A DNA stretch of 64,000 nt from assembly GCA_017398105.1 (NCBI GenBank), contig JAFQHF010000080.1, positions 52,452 to 116,451 of the forward strand, written 5' to 3'. Position 1 is the stretch's first letter. Each line of letters opens with the position of its first letter. Below are positions 1 to 10,700 of the stretch, piece by piece. The notes beneath the pieces were generated by a model, which did not search any database, was not told where the DNA came from, and was given only the letters and a program-made list of their open reading frames with translations. The position numbers and the translations under genes were made by a program. The stretch comes from Oscillospiraceae bacterium (GTDB lineage: Bacteria; Bacillota_A; Clostridia; Oscillospirales; Oscillospiraceae).

Positions 1-3000
1 CCTTGTTCTTGGTGAACTCGATCCGGTTGCCGACCGCATCGGTGATCACTTCGTAATTATTGGATGCGTCATAAATCTGGAATCCGGACAGGGGCTGGGT
101 CAGAACGATGTTGACCATAGTCTTTCCGTTCTCGGACATGACCAGCTTAGGCTTGACATTGGAGGTGCCAATGGTGACCGCCTTCTCCACAGGGTACTGA
201 TAGCCTTCCAGATAGATATACAGAGTACCCTTGGTATCGGACTGTTTGGTGGCAAAGTCCTCGTAGCCGTCATAGCAGACATAGAATCTGCCGGTTTCTT
301 CGTCCTGATAAATGCTGAAATCGCAGTCGGCCAAGCCGAGCATTTCAATTTCCGCATCAGCAGCTGCAATATCAAACTCAGCCACAGAATCCGTATAGAA
401 CAGGTTATACTTGCTGACCTGCTTTACGGTGACCTTGGGTTCCACGCTCTTAACGGTAACCTTGATGGGGTATTCATACCAGTAACCGTCGGCGCAACCC
501 ACATCCAGGGTCACATTGTAATTGCCGTTTCTGACGGAGCCGTAGAATTCCGGATTCAGCTGCAGGACACCGGTCTCGGCATCGTACTGTGCCTCAAAGG
601 ACGCATAATCGGAATCCGTATAGGCCGCCACTGTCTCGATGGTATTTCCGTAGCTGGGCAGCAGCATCAGCCGGGCACCGCCGGCGAGCATGGGATTGAC
701 GGTAACCTTGCTGTCGCTGAGTCTGGGACTCAGATCCTGCACCTTCAGAGTCAGGGACGCAGATACCTTGGCCAGATCCGTGGTCTGGGCTGTGATGACA
801 GCCTCACCGTCAGCATTCTTCTTGATGGTAACCTCGGCATTTCCGTCCTCGTCCACCTTGATGGAAGCCAGCTTGGTGTTGGAGGAAGTCCATCTGATGC
901 TCTTCTTGTTCAGTTCGATGCCATTATCCCACTGATCCAGAGCCTCTGCCTGAATATAGAAGGTATAGGCTTCACCGCCGAACATGCCCTTGCTGAAGGT
1001 CAGAACGCCGTCTTCCGCGCCGTCTGCAAGCAGATTCAGCGTCTCAGTCTGGGCAGGGATGATCTTTACAGGAACGGTAACGCTTCTGTTCAGGGGGTCA
1101 TTGATGATGGATGCGGTGATCTTCACATTACCGGGCTTGTAACCGCCGTAGACTGCAATATAGAGATTATCGCCGTCATCTTCGATGTCAACCCAAGCCA
1201 TTTCCTCATCGGAAACGGTAAATTCCAGGGCGTAGGGATTCTGCACGCCGGGAACCACCATCTTAGCCATTTCATTGCGCTGCAGGCCGATGGCAGGTGC
1301 ATCCACGGAAGCAGTCAGCTTCTTCTCGGGAGTCACAAAGTAAACATTCACCGTAACCGTACCGGTAATGCCGTAGGGATCTGTTGCCGTGACGGTTGCG
1401 GTACCCAGGTTTCCAAACTCCACGTCACAGTATTCGTTATAAAGACCGTATTCGTTATCGATTCTTGCATTCCTTACCGTCCAGGTCAGCTCACCCATTT
1501 CATGCATGAAACCGGGAATGCCTGCATACAGGGGACGAATATTGTAGCAGTCAGAAATATCCAGGTCTGCCCGGCCGTCCACGATCAGGCCGTCCCAGCT
1601 GGTATCCCGAATCACCAGCTTGGTATCCTGCTTCAAAACCTCCAGCTCGAAGCTGCCGGTGGCACCGGTTTCCAGGGAGGTGGCAGAAACCTCGACCAGC
1701 TGGTTTTCGGTCAGGCCGCTGTTGATCGTCACAAGGCCGTTTCCGTCAACGCTGGCATACTCTGCACCCGCAGTGATCTCCCACTCGGCCTCCACGATTC
1801 CGGTGTAATCCTGAGCTGCCAGCTGGATGGACTTGCCGCTGAGAACGTAATCCAATTCATTGGTGCTGACGATTTCCAGATCATCGGAATAGGACATCCA
1901 GGTCAGATAACCGCCGTAATTCTGGGTAGTATCGTACTCGTAATTCTCAGGATAGTAGACATTGGCAGTGGTGTTGCGGAAGCTGCCCATAATCATGGGC
2001 TCCGCTCCCTGGAAGATCACCTTGTCAATGGTGCCGCAGTTTCCGAAGGCACTGGGCATAATCATCTCCACGCCTGCGGGAATGCGCACCCGTTCCAGAC
2101 TTGTACAGCATTCGAACAAACCGGGGAGCAGTCTGGTCAGGTTCTCAGACAACTTCACCGTCTTCAGATTGTCGCAGCTGTAGAAGCTCTGGGCGCTCAG
2201 ATTTACCACGCTGTTGGGGATGGTCACATTGGTCAGGCTGTCGCAGTTCATGAAGGCCTGGAAGCCGATCTCGCTCACGCTGCCGGGGATGGAAATGCCG
2301 TTCAGGGAGACACAGCCGGCAAAAGCAGCCTCGCTGATGGACTGCAGATTTCCGGACAGCCGGACGCTTTCCAGACTGGTGCAGTCTGCGAAGGAAGCGT
2401 AGGACAGGGACATGACAGAGTCCGGCAGGCTGACGTTCTTCAGGCTGGAGCAGCCTGCAAAGGCATTGTAATCGATGTATTCCAGGGTATCCGGCAGGCT
2501 GACGCTGGCCAGATCTTCACAGCTCTGGAACGCATTGTAGGTAATGTTGGTGACCGTGCCGGGGATGGAGATGCTGGTCAGGCCGCTGCCCTGGAAGGCC
2601 GCGCCGTCGATCCAGCGAACCGTATCAGGCAGATCAATGGTTTTCAGGCTGTCACATTCAGAGAAGGCGCTGCATCCGATATAGTCCAGGGTATCCGACA
2701 GCGTTACCTGTGCCAGACTGGTGCAGTCATGGAAGGCCGCATAGGCCACATTCATGACAGAGTCCGCCATGACGGCTCTGGTCAGCTCGGTCAGGCCCCG
2801 GAAGGCATTGTTGCCCACATGGAGGATACCGTCTTCCACCTGAACGGTCTTGATGCCGCCTGCAAAGGCAGCCCAGGGTGCTTCTCCGATCTCGAATTCA
2901 TCCATGTAGCCCTGTCCGGAAATGGTCAGCAGGCCGCTGTCCTGGGCAAAGGTCCACTGGACACCCTCGCCGCAGCTGCCGCCGATCTGGCCATTTTCCA

Positions 3001-6000
3001 GCGCGATGGGGTCGTTGCCTTCCCAGACATAGCCATGCTCTTCATAGTAGTTGATTTCGCTTCCCGCAAAGGCATAGACATTGCCATTATTGAGGACATT
3101 GCCGGAAACATTCATCACAGCGCCGTCCATCAGGGAGATGTTGCCGTTGATTTCCAGCTGGGGATGCTCGTCCAGGTACTGATCCCGAATCTCCAGCTCG
3201 CCGTGAACCGTCAGATTGCTGTTGATCACGACCCAGTCGTTGCCGCAGGGATGCTCAAGGTCTGCATAGCCCTGGATCATTACCAGCTTTGCGTTTTCCG
3301 GAATCACAGCATCGGTATTCAGAACCATGTTATAGCTCTCGACCTCAACGCCTGCAACACCCCAGGTGCCCTCCTGAGCATAATACATGACATTCGTGAA
3401 GTCTTCTTCGTCCGCGAACTGATAGTACCATGTCTGGTACTTGTTCAGAATACCGGTTACACCGGGCGCATGTACGCCATCGCCATGCATACCGCAATGA
3501 TAATTCATCAGAACCTTAAACTCTGCATTTCTTCCATGGGTATAGGTTCCGCCAACAATCACAACGCCGCCATGCTCATCCATGGCCATGCTGGTGATGG
3601 TGCTGTTGTTCACCAGCTTACCGCCTTCTTCAACGATCAGGTCGCCGCCATGATAAATCACCACAGGCGCGTTAATGGTCAGGGTAACGCCTCTGGGAAC
3701 AAAGAGGCTGCGGCCAAAGATTTCCAAAGGCTTATTAATAGTCAGATTTCTTTCCAGGAAGAGGGTGCCTTCCAGGGTGTAATCCCAGGGCTCATCATGA
3801 TTCTCCAGAGCCTCAATAAACTCAGCCTGGGTCATGGTGGGTTCACCGCTGTAGGTACCGCCGCTGAGAACAGGAGAATTGTTATTCGTAATAGTACCAT
3901 CGCTCTGCATATGGCCGCCCTGGTAAACCCAGATGCCAAGCCCATCCATTATGCCGCCGTTGTTATGCACTGCAGCCCGGGTATGCAGGATACCATACAC
4001 ATTGATCCGTCCGTAGACTTCCAGATCACCATAGAGGTTCATCATACCATGGTTCATTACAGTGCCATCCACAACCACGGTCATATTCTCTCCGTCCCGG
4101 ATCTCACCGTTGTTGGTAACGGTAACGCCCTCGGGGATGGTAAAGGTACCTTCCTCTTCGGACTGTACCAGCAGAACGCCGTTTTCAGGGATGGTCAGAT
4201 CCTCAGTCAGAGTCTCGGCGCCCATCTGCAGGTAGCACTTGCCGTAGGTGTTGTTCCGGAAAGCCTCCAGCGCACCCTCCCGCCAGGAGTTGATGTGCAG
4301 TGTCAGCTTGTTCTCAGAAATGCCGGTGATGGATACGGGATCGCCATAGTAATGGGTAATGGAACCGGATTCGTTGACGGTCACGGTGCCGCTGTTGGTC
4401 AGCTCGCCGTTTTCCAGAACCCACAGATTGCCGTTGACGATCAGCTTGCCGCCCCGCTCGATGATCAGGGCACTGCTGCCCCACACGCCGGTCCAGCCAT
4501 TGATGGTCAGGGTCTTGCCGGTGGGAACGATGATACAGCCGCCATTCATCAGATCCAGGCCGCCATTTTCCGGAATGGTCAGGTTTGCACCAAGGGTGAC
4601 AGCCTGTTCCCAGGCCAAAGGTTCGCCGCTGGCAGCGCTTTCCGCCACAGCATCCCGGAACTGGGCCCACAGATCCACAGGCGCCTCTTCCTCGCCATCA
4701 ATGATGGTACCGCCACGGTTGATGGGGGCATTGCCCTCCCAGGTACCCCGAATCGACACTTGACCGTTCTTGTAGACGTTGACGGTGCCATTGTTGACAA
4801 CATGTCCTTCTTCGCCGACATACAGATAGGTAAAGTAGTTACTGTTGCTGGGCTGCAAGATATTGATGGTGCCGTAATTGTTCAGCTTACTGTACGGACC
4901 GTCCACATAAATATCCCAGTCATTGTCGATGGTGCCGTAATTATTCACTTCACCATAGATGTACATGCCCAGGCCGTCAACAGTCAGCTTGACTCCCTGG
5001 GGGATTGTCAGACTGGCATCGTAGGAAACCGTGACAATGCACTTTTCAGGAATGGTAAAATTACCGGGAATCGTCACGTTGCCTCTGAAAAGCAGCTCTG
5101 TCCTGCCAAAGCCGGTGTCCCGCAGGATGGCAACGTCCTCTGCCCAGGTAAGGGTATCGCTCACGATAACCCGTGCGCCCATATCCTTCTTGGCAACGCC
5201 GTTGACCGTGCTGACCGCACTGCCCTGCTTAAAGGTCTGATAAATATAGGAATAATCACCGCTGCGGGTATAGCTGCCCTGAACATCCAGCGTGCCGCCT
5301 TCGTTAACGTACAAGGAATACTTGTTCACTGCCAGACGGCCGCCGACTTCCACCAGAAGGGAGCCATACTCGATGGTGCCGCCGGAATTGACGGTCAGAG
5401 TCTTGCCGCTGGGAACGGTAATAGAACCACCTTGGCCAATATACAGATTGCTTTCCTCGGGAACGGTAAAGTTATTCTCCAGCACCACGGGAACATAAAG
5501 ATTGATATATCCATTGGTATCCAGCAGCTGCTGCAGATAGGTTTCCGTAAAGCGGAAGGTATCGGGATCATAGTAGAAGGGCTGGCTCAGCTCCGTCCAG
5601 GCACCGTTGCAGGTTCTGGTAATGTCATCGGAAATAGCGCGGACGCGGAAGGAATAGTAGCCCTTGCCATTTTCCTGCGTCTGCCAGTTACCCAGCTGGG
5701 TAGAGGTGTTGGCGAAGCCCCAAGTGGAACCGATCTGCCAGGGCTCTTCGTTCTCACTGGAAGCATAGTACCATTCCACCTCATACTCCGTGCCCTCACG
5801 CACACCGGCCGGTGCCGTCCAGCTGGCCGTCAGATTCTCAAAGCGCAGGTTAGAGCAGGTTCCCAGCGCGGTATTGGGCTTCCGATAGGTCCAGGTGCCA
5901 GATACCGCAGGCTCACTGTCATAATAGATATCAGCATTGTTATACGTAGTAGAAGTCACGGTAAAGTAATAGGTACCGCTTTCCGGATCATCCAGGATGA

Positions 6001-7633
6001 ATTTATCAACAGACCGCCACTCCTGCGCATCAGCATAACCAAAGCCAAAGCCATAGCTGCCCAGCTCCTCGCCGGTAGCCTGGTCATAAACACGGATCCG
6101 GGCTTCGTTATCATCCGGCTGCGCGACCTGCCAGGCGATCGCGCCATAGCGGTTTACCAGTGTTTCTCCCCCATCGATCCACTTCAAGCTTTTGTTCCAG
6201 GTGGGATTCTGAGGGGTACCCAGCCGGGTCAGGCCGGACATATCCCGAATCTTCCAGCAGCCTTCCCGTTCCTCGGTAATCAGCATGTTGGCAGTATCCA
6301 GACCGGTCACCACATCCGTCCAGTCGGATGCGTATACATACAGTGTACCGCTTCCGGAATAGCTGCCGGTAACGGACATGGTACTTTGCAAATTGAAATT
6401 CTCAGACTCATTGACCAGGTTTCCCCTGACTTCCAGAGGCACATTCATATACACATTGCTGCCGTAAACGGTCAATGTGCTTCCCCGGGCAATGATAAGC
6501 GCATTATTGCCATTAACAGCCAGTTCCACATTGCCGGGAATGAACAGGGAACGATCCAGCGTGATCCCACTGTCATAGGTACTCATATCGATCCGGTATT
6601 TCCAGCCGCTGGTATCCCGATTGATCGCAGACAGCGCCGCTTCCAGCGCATCCGCAGACTTCACATCCTGATAATACCACCGGGGGCCATTCCACTCATT
6701 GGCAGCCACAACATTCTGCGCGCCGGTAACCACTGCATCACTGTTCACCATCAACGAGCTTTCCACCAGAATCTGACCGGTAACATGCAGTTCTTTATAA
6801 ACTCTGGAATAGCTTGCAAGGTTCAGCGTACCGGCAACCGTCAGGCTGTCCACATACAAGCCGCTTCTAATTGTGAAAGTCACACCCGCAGGGACGATCA
6901 GTTCTGCATTGTCATTATAGAACTCCAACGACAGATACCTGGGAAGCGTCAGAGATTCCTCGATCATCAGAGGTTCATCGCCTTCATACCAGGCATATGT
7001 CCAGGTATCAAAGGACATGGCAGCCAGTTCCTTCAGATCTTCAAAATCAGTGAAGTAATAAGCATTTTCACCGTTCTGGGTCAGACTCATGGCGCTGACA
7101 CCACCGTCCAGAGAGACCTCCTGCCGCTCCAGATAAGTATCCGTGAAGGTCTGGGTCTCGTCATAGGAAGAGAAGCTGCCGTCACCGTTGTCGACAACTC
7201 TGGTCACCGTATCGGTATAGGTGCGGGTCTTCTCTTCCACATACCAGTAGGAATCGTCCCGGGGCAGAGGGGTCCGGTTCCGGCGGGGTTCCGTTTCTTC
7301 AGGCTCGGTCTCCTCCGGCTCGGTTTCCTGGGCTTCCGTCTGCGCAGGCTCCGTTACGGCGGCCTCGGTCTCAGCCGGTTCCGTCAGGGCAGGCACAGTT
7401 TCTTCCGGCTCAGATGCAGGCAGTGTCTCAACCGCTGCCGTAGGCTCCGGAAGCTCTGTTTCCGCCGCAGTTTCTTCAGCAGCCACAGTCTCCACCGGAA
7501 CGATGGCCTGTGCAGCTTCTGTTTCCGCAATTTCCATAATGTCCAGTTCCGATGCAGCGGCAGGCATAGGCAGCATGCCGAGCACCAGCACCAGGGCCAG
7601 GAACGCGGAAAGACTTCGTTTCAGAATTTCCAT
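1..7633 (-). CDS. Giant secreted BspA-like LRR / Ig-like surface protein (3' end outside window)
   Basis: The frame is open from an ATG at 7633, behind GGAGA, to the left edge, giving at least 2,544 residues; the C-terminus is missing. A Sec signal (MEILKRSLSAF... to about residue 28) is followed by a Thr/Glu/Pro-rich stretch to about residue 125. Then come repeated short beta-strand units of the type NNGTI/VNG and LTIPEG/LTVNSGG, interrupted near residues 480-690 by two fibronectin-III-like segments with paired aromatic motifs. At about residues 1560-1890 a BspA cap (GLLTISGQG) leads into about twelve 23-residue leucine-rich repeats (NAFAGCSSLKNVSLPDS pattern). Ig-like/Big-type modules follow to the edge. 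LRR_5/BspA proteins are secreted or surface proteins involved in adhesion or binding of host or matrix ligands. Its role here is inferred. Any wall anchor would lie beyond the window. It is a paralogue of the gene immediately upstream. Confidence 0.85.
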   Translation of the reverse strand, partial: MEILKRSLSAFLALVLVLGMLPMPAAASELDIMEIAETEAAQAIVPVETVAAEETAAETELPEPTAAVETLPASEPEETVPALTEPAETEAAVTEPAQTEAQETEPEETEPEETEPRRNRTPLPRDDSYWYVEEKTRTYTDTVTRVVDNGDGSFSSYDETQTFTDTYLERQEVSLDGGVSAMSLTQNGENAYYFTDFEDLKELAAMSFDTWTYAWYEGDEPLMIEESLTLPRYLSLEFYNDNAELIVPAGVTFTIRSGLYVDSLTVAGTLNLASYSRVYKELHVTGQILVESSLMVNSDAVVTGAQNVVAANEWNGPRWYYQDVKSADALEAALSAINRDTSGWKYRIDMSTYDSGITLDRSLFIPGNVELAVNGNNALIIARGSTLTVYGSNVYMNVPLEVRGNLVNESENFNLQSTMSVTGSYSGSGTLYVYASDWTDVVTGLDTANMLITEEREGCWKIRDMSGLTRLGTPQNPTWNKSLKWIDGGETLVNRYGAIAWQVAQPDDNEARIRVYDQATGEELGSYGFGFGYADAQEWRSVDKFILDDPESGTYYFTVTSTTYNNADIYYDSEPAVSGTWTYRKPNTALGTCSNLRFENLTASWTAPAGVREGTEYEVEWYYASSENEEPWQIGSTWGFANTSTQLGNWQTQENGKGYYSFRVRAISDDITRTCNGAWTELSQPFYYDPDTFRFTETYLQQLLDTNGYINLYVPVVLENNFTVPEESNLYIGQGGSITVPSGKTLTVNSGGTIEYGSLLVEVGGRLAVNKYSLYVNEGGTLDVQGSYTRSGDYSYIYQTFKQGSAVSTVNGVAKKDMGARVIVSDTLTWAEDVAILRDTGFGRTELLFRGNVTIPGNFTIPEKCIVTVSYDASLTIPQGVKLTVDGLGMYIYGEVNNYGTIDNDWDIYVDGPYSKLNNYGTINILQPSNSNYFTYLYVGEEGHVVNNGTVNVYKNGQVSIRGTWEGNAPINRGGTIIDGEEEAPVDLWAQFRDAVAESAASGEPLAWEQAVTLGANLTIPENGGLDLMNGGCIIVPTGKTLTINGWTGVWGSSALIIERGGKLIVNGNLWVLENGELTNSGTVTVNESGSITHYYGDPVSITGISENKLTLHINSWREGALEAFRNNTYGKCYLQMGAETLTEDLTIPENGVLLVQSEEEGTFTIPEGVTVTNNGEIRDGENMTVVVDGTVMNHGMMNLYGDLEVYGRINVYGILHTRAAVHNNGGIMDGLGIWVYQGGHMQSDGTITNNNSPVLSGGTYSGEPTMTQAEFIEALENHDEPWDYTLEGTLFLERNLTINKPLEIFGRSLFVPRGVTLTINAPVVIYHGGDLIVEEGGKLVNNSTITSMAMDEHGGVVIVGGTYTHGRNAEFKVLMNYHCGMHGDGVHAPGVTGILNKYQTWYYQFADEEDFTNVMYYAQEGTWGVAGVEVESYNMVLNTDAVIPENAKLVMIQGYADLEHPCGNDWVVINSNLTVHGELEIRDQYLDEHPQLEINGNISLMDGAVMNVSGNVLNNGNVYAFAGSEINYYEEHGYVWEGNDPIALENGQIGGSCGEGVQWTFAQDSGLLTISGQGYMDEFEIGEAPWAAFAGGIKTVQVEDGILHVGNNAFRGLTELTRAVMADSVMNVAYAAFHDCTSLAQVTLSDTLDYIGCSAFSECDSLKTIDLPDTVRWIDGAAFQGSGLTSISIPGTVTNITYNAFQSCEDLASVSLPDTLEYIDYNAFAGCSSLKNVSLPDSVMSLSYASFADCTSLESVRLSGNLQSISEAAFAGCVSLNGISIPGSVSEIGFQAFMNCDSLTNVTIPNSVVNLSAQSFYSCDNLKTVKLSENLTRLLPGLFECCTSLERVRIPAGVEMIMPSAFGNCGTIDKVIFQGAEPMIMGSFRNTTANVYYPENYEYDTTQNYGGYLTWMSYSDDLEIVSTNELDYVLSGKSIQLAAQDYTGIVEAEWEITAGAEYASVDGNGLVTINSGLTENQLVEVSATSLETGATGSFELEVLKQDTKLVIRDTSWDGLIVDGRADLDISDCYNIRPLYAGIPGFMHEMGELTWTVRNARIDNEYGLYNEYCDVEFGNLGTATVTATDPYGITGTVTVNVYFVTPEKKLTASVDAPAIGLQRNEMAKMVVPGVQNPYALEFTVSDEEMAWVDIEDDGDNLYIAVYGGYKPGNVKITASIINDPLNRSVTVPVKIIPAQTETLNLLADGAEDGVLTFSKGMFGGEAYTFYIQAEALDQWDNGIELNKKSIRWTSSNTKLASIKVDEDGNAEVTIKKNADGEAVITAQTTDLAKVSASLTLKVQDLSPRLSDSKVTVNPMLAGGARLMLLPSYGNTIETVAAYTDSDYASFEAQYDAETGVLQLNPEFYGSVRNGNYNVTLDVGCADGYWYEYPIKVTVKSVEPKVTVKQVSKYNLFYTDSVAEFDIAAADAEIEMLGLADCDFSIYQDEETGRFYVCYDGYEDFATKQSDTKGTLYIYLEGYQYPVEKAVTIGTSNVKPKLVMSENGKTMVNIVLTQPLSGFQIYDASNNYEVITDAVGNRIEFTKNK

Positions 7634-7736
7634 TGACAGTTCTCCTTTACAATTCATTCATTTTTCAATGATATCACACCTATCGAAAAAAAGCCACTGC
7701 TTTTATAGAAATACTCAGTCTTTTTTCAGCACAGCA

Positions 7737-7764
7737 AAGGCCGGTTCCTTTCGGAACCGGCCTT
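7737..7764 (-). terminator. Hairpin terminator between the two giant surface genes
   Basis: A perfect 12-bp stem (AAGGCCGGTTCC at 7737-7748, GGAACCGGCCTT at 7753-7764) with a 4-nt loop lies 20 bases after the stop of the upstream giant gene, reading leftwards. The U-tract on that strand is poor (TTTGCTGTGCTG), so it may be leaky. It separates two co-directional paralogues. Confidence 0.7.
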
Positions 7765-7784
7765 GCGTGTTTGGGTGATTGAAT

Positions 7785-10700
7785 TTACTTGGTGACCTGA
7801 ACCGGCACCACTACGGGTACGGTGCGCTCCACGCCGTCACTGCATACAAATGTCACATTCAGTGCCAGATGATAGATGTTTCCTTCTTCCAGCTTATGAT
7901 TGGCGGAGAACACCACGGATGCCTGCACGCTCTTGCCATCCTTGGATACGGAGAAGGTGCTCTTTCCGGTGTCCACGCCCAGCAGCAGCTTGATATCACT
8001 TTCTTCCCAGTTGATCATATCAAGCAGCTCATCTGCAGTAAAGGGCTTCACCGTTGCCTTCACGCCGGAATTCATGGTCAGCTTGGCAGCAACGGGCTTG
8101 GTTCCGCTTTTCAGGCTGTACTTGACCGTAAGAGGCTTGAAGGGCGTAGTGACCTTGACACTCAGTTCAGAGGTCTCGATTTCTTCACCGTCCACAGTAT
8201 AGACCAGCTTCAGCTTGTAGGAGGGCTCATACAGCTGGGTATTGTCCAGCTTCAGAACCACAGTCTGCTTGCCCTTGACAGTCTCACCCAGGGAAACCAG
8301 GAATTTGTCGCTTTCCTTGTAAATGAGCTTGCCCTTGGCATCCTTCGTGCCGTCGCTCAGCAGCAGCTTCACATCCGTGACCAGCCCAGTGGCTTCACTG
8401 ATCTTGCTGATGGTGTAGACGACCTCGCTGTCGGGGTCCAGCACATCCAGCTTGCCCTTGGCGCTCTGGGTGACCTTGGGTGTCTTCTCCTCCGCCTGGA
8501 CAGTCAGCTTAATGCCGTTCTTCTTCTCGTCCAGGGTCTTGATATTGACACCGTCAGAGATCACGGGCACCAGGGTATAGGTGTACTTTGCTTTTGCCGC
8601 ATCTTTCAGCCGCAGGGTCAGAACACCGGTATCCGGGTCATACCGGAAGTCAACGGGCGCATCCTCCTCCAGATTGGGGATCAGCAGATCCACCACCTGA
8701 ATACCGGAAGCATTCTTGTCCAGCGTGACCTGAACGGTCTGCACCTGAGTGCATTCCTCGGTTCTTTCATTATAGAAGAAGGTATTGAACTTGACCGTGG
8801 AAGTGCTGAGCTTGATCTTGGGGGCATTCTTGTCCACCTTCAGGCTGTGGGTCAGCTGGATTGCCTCGCTCCAGTTCTCCTTCTGAACCATCACGGTCAG
8901 GGTGTCAGCCATTTCGGCGGTAGTCGTCAGATTGAGTTCGCCGCCTTCGAAGGGGGCCTCAATCTTGTGAGTCTTGGAACGGATGGTGCCGAAGCAGTCG
9001 TCCAGCACAGCACCGGTCGTCTTGTCGCAAACCTTGAAGGAGAAGTAGTACTCATCTGCACCGAAGACCGTATAAATGGTACTGGAAGCAGGACTCAGAA
9101 TCAGGCTGGGCTTGACGCTGGCGGTGCCCACGGAAACGGACTTCACCACAGGCTCCCCGAAGCCCTCCAGTTCCACCAGCAGATCCAGTTTTGCGTCCGG
9201 CTTCTTGCTGTAGGTATTCAGCTTCAGGGTCAGAATTCCGGTTTCCGCATTGAAGGATTCCACCGCGAACTGCTCTGCATCCGCATTGCGGATGGTCACA
9301 TTGGTGACCCGGGCATCCTTGGCGGTGATCTCCAGTCCGGTCCGGCTGTCCGTATAGAACAGGTTAAACTTGGCGGGCTGCTTGACGGTAACCGCAGGAA
9401 CAGCGTTCTTCATGGTGATCTTCAGCTCATAGCCGAAGGGTTCCTCCACGCCTTCACAGTCAACCTGCATCAGCAGCTGAACCGCGTTCTTCTCCTCTGC
9501 GCCGTCGGTCTTGGTGATGGTCAGAAGGCCGTTTTCGTATACAGCCTCGAACCGCTGGCTTTCGGTTTCCAGATAACCCTTGTGTGCCTTGCTGTACTCA
9601 TACAGGCGGATACCCGTAACGGCTTTTTCCTGTTCGGTCAGCCGGGTAGTGACAGTGGGGTTCTCCTGTCTGGAATTCATGGTGAAGGCATTCTTTTCCA
9701 GCCTTGGCTGGTAGTCCATAACTGCCAGATCCAGGTTGGCAGTCATATCCTTCTGTGCTGTCAGCTGGGCGGTGATGACTGCTTCGCCGCTGGCACCTGC
9801 CTTGACGGTCACTGTGGCGGAGCCGTCGGCGTTGGCCTTGATGGCTGCCAGCTTGCTGTTGGAAACCGTCCACTTGATATTCTTGCCGGTCAGGGGCTTT
9901 GCAGTGCCATAGGCGGTCATCGCCTCGGGGGTGACGGTGAAGGTCTTTGCTTCGCCGTTTTTCACCAGGATGACCTGTTCGGGAGTGCTGTTCTCCCCTG
10001 CGTCATGGGCCAGGGTCAGACCGGTGGCCTGAATGTCGGTCACGGTCAGAGTCACGGTATCGCTGAAGGTCTTGCCCTTGGCATCGGTAGCCACAGAGGC
10101 TGCCGTCAGCTTGGTGGTACCCACACCGGCCCTGGTGATCTTGTAAACGCCGTCTTCGAAGATGATATCCGCAGGATCGACCACCTTCTTGTTGCTGGAA
10201 GTCCAGGTGACGAACTGCAGGTAATTGGAACCGTACTGGGGTGTATTATTGCCGCTGACGCTGACTGCCAGCTCCAGTCCGGCTGCCTGCACCACATCCA
10301 GGGTCAGGGTATCCTCTCCGGCAATGACAGCTGCCGTTGCATGAGGATAGGTAATACCGCCCTTGTTCACAGGCTGCCTGCCTTCCCAGGTGCCGTAGAA
10401 GTACAGCTCACTGCCCTTGTTCATGGTGAAGCTGCCGTTGTTGACCAGAACTGCATCCCGGTCGAGCACAATGGCACCGTTCAGGGTCAGATTTCCGTTG
10501 ATGGTCAGCGCGCTGCTGTCACTGCCGCCGATCACCAGGGTGATGACCTTGGGGATGGTCACATCCGCATCCAGGGTCAGACCCTCGCTGTACAGACGGA
10601 TGGCTGCATAGCCTTCCTTCTGCAGTCCGATGGCGTAGTTCAGAAGATCCACATCCACGTCGTCAAACTGCACCCGCTGATACTTCTTGGCAATGCCCTC

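Noticed and set aside
2000..2900. Possible CRISPR-like or tandem DNA repeat
   Set aside because: The periodicity (about 69 bases) reflects 23-residue leucine-rich repeats with diverged DNA, without identical spacers.
1502..7636. Very long plus-strand open frame opposite the LRR protein gene
   Set aside because: Its translation is low-complexity His/Gly/Ile-rich with no family motif, and the opposite strand encodes a clear signal peptide, LRR and Ig-like domains.
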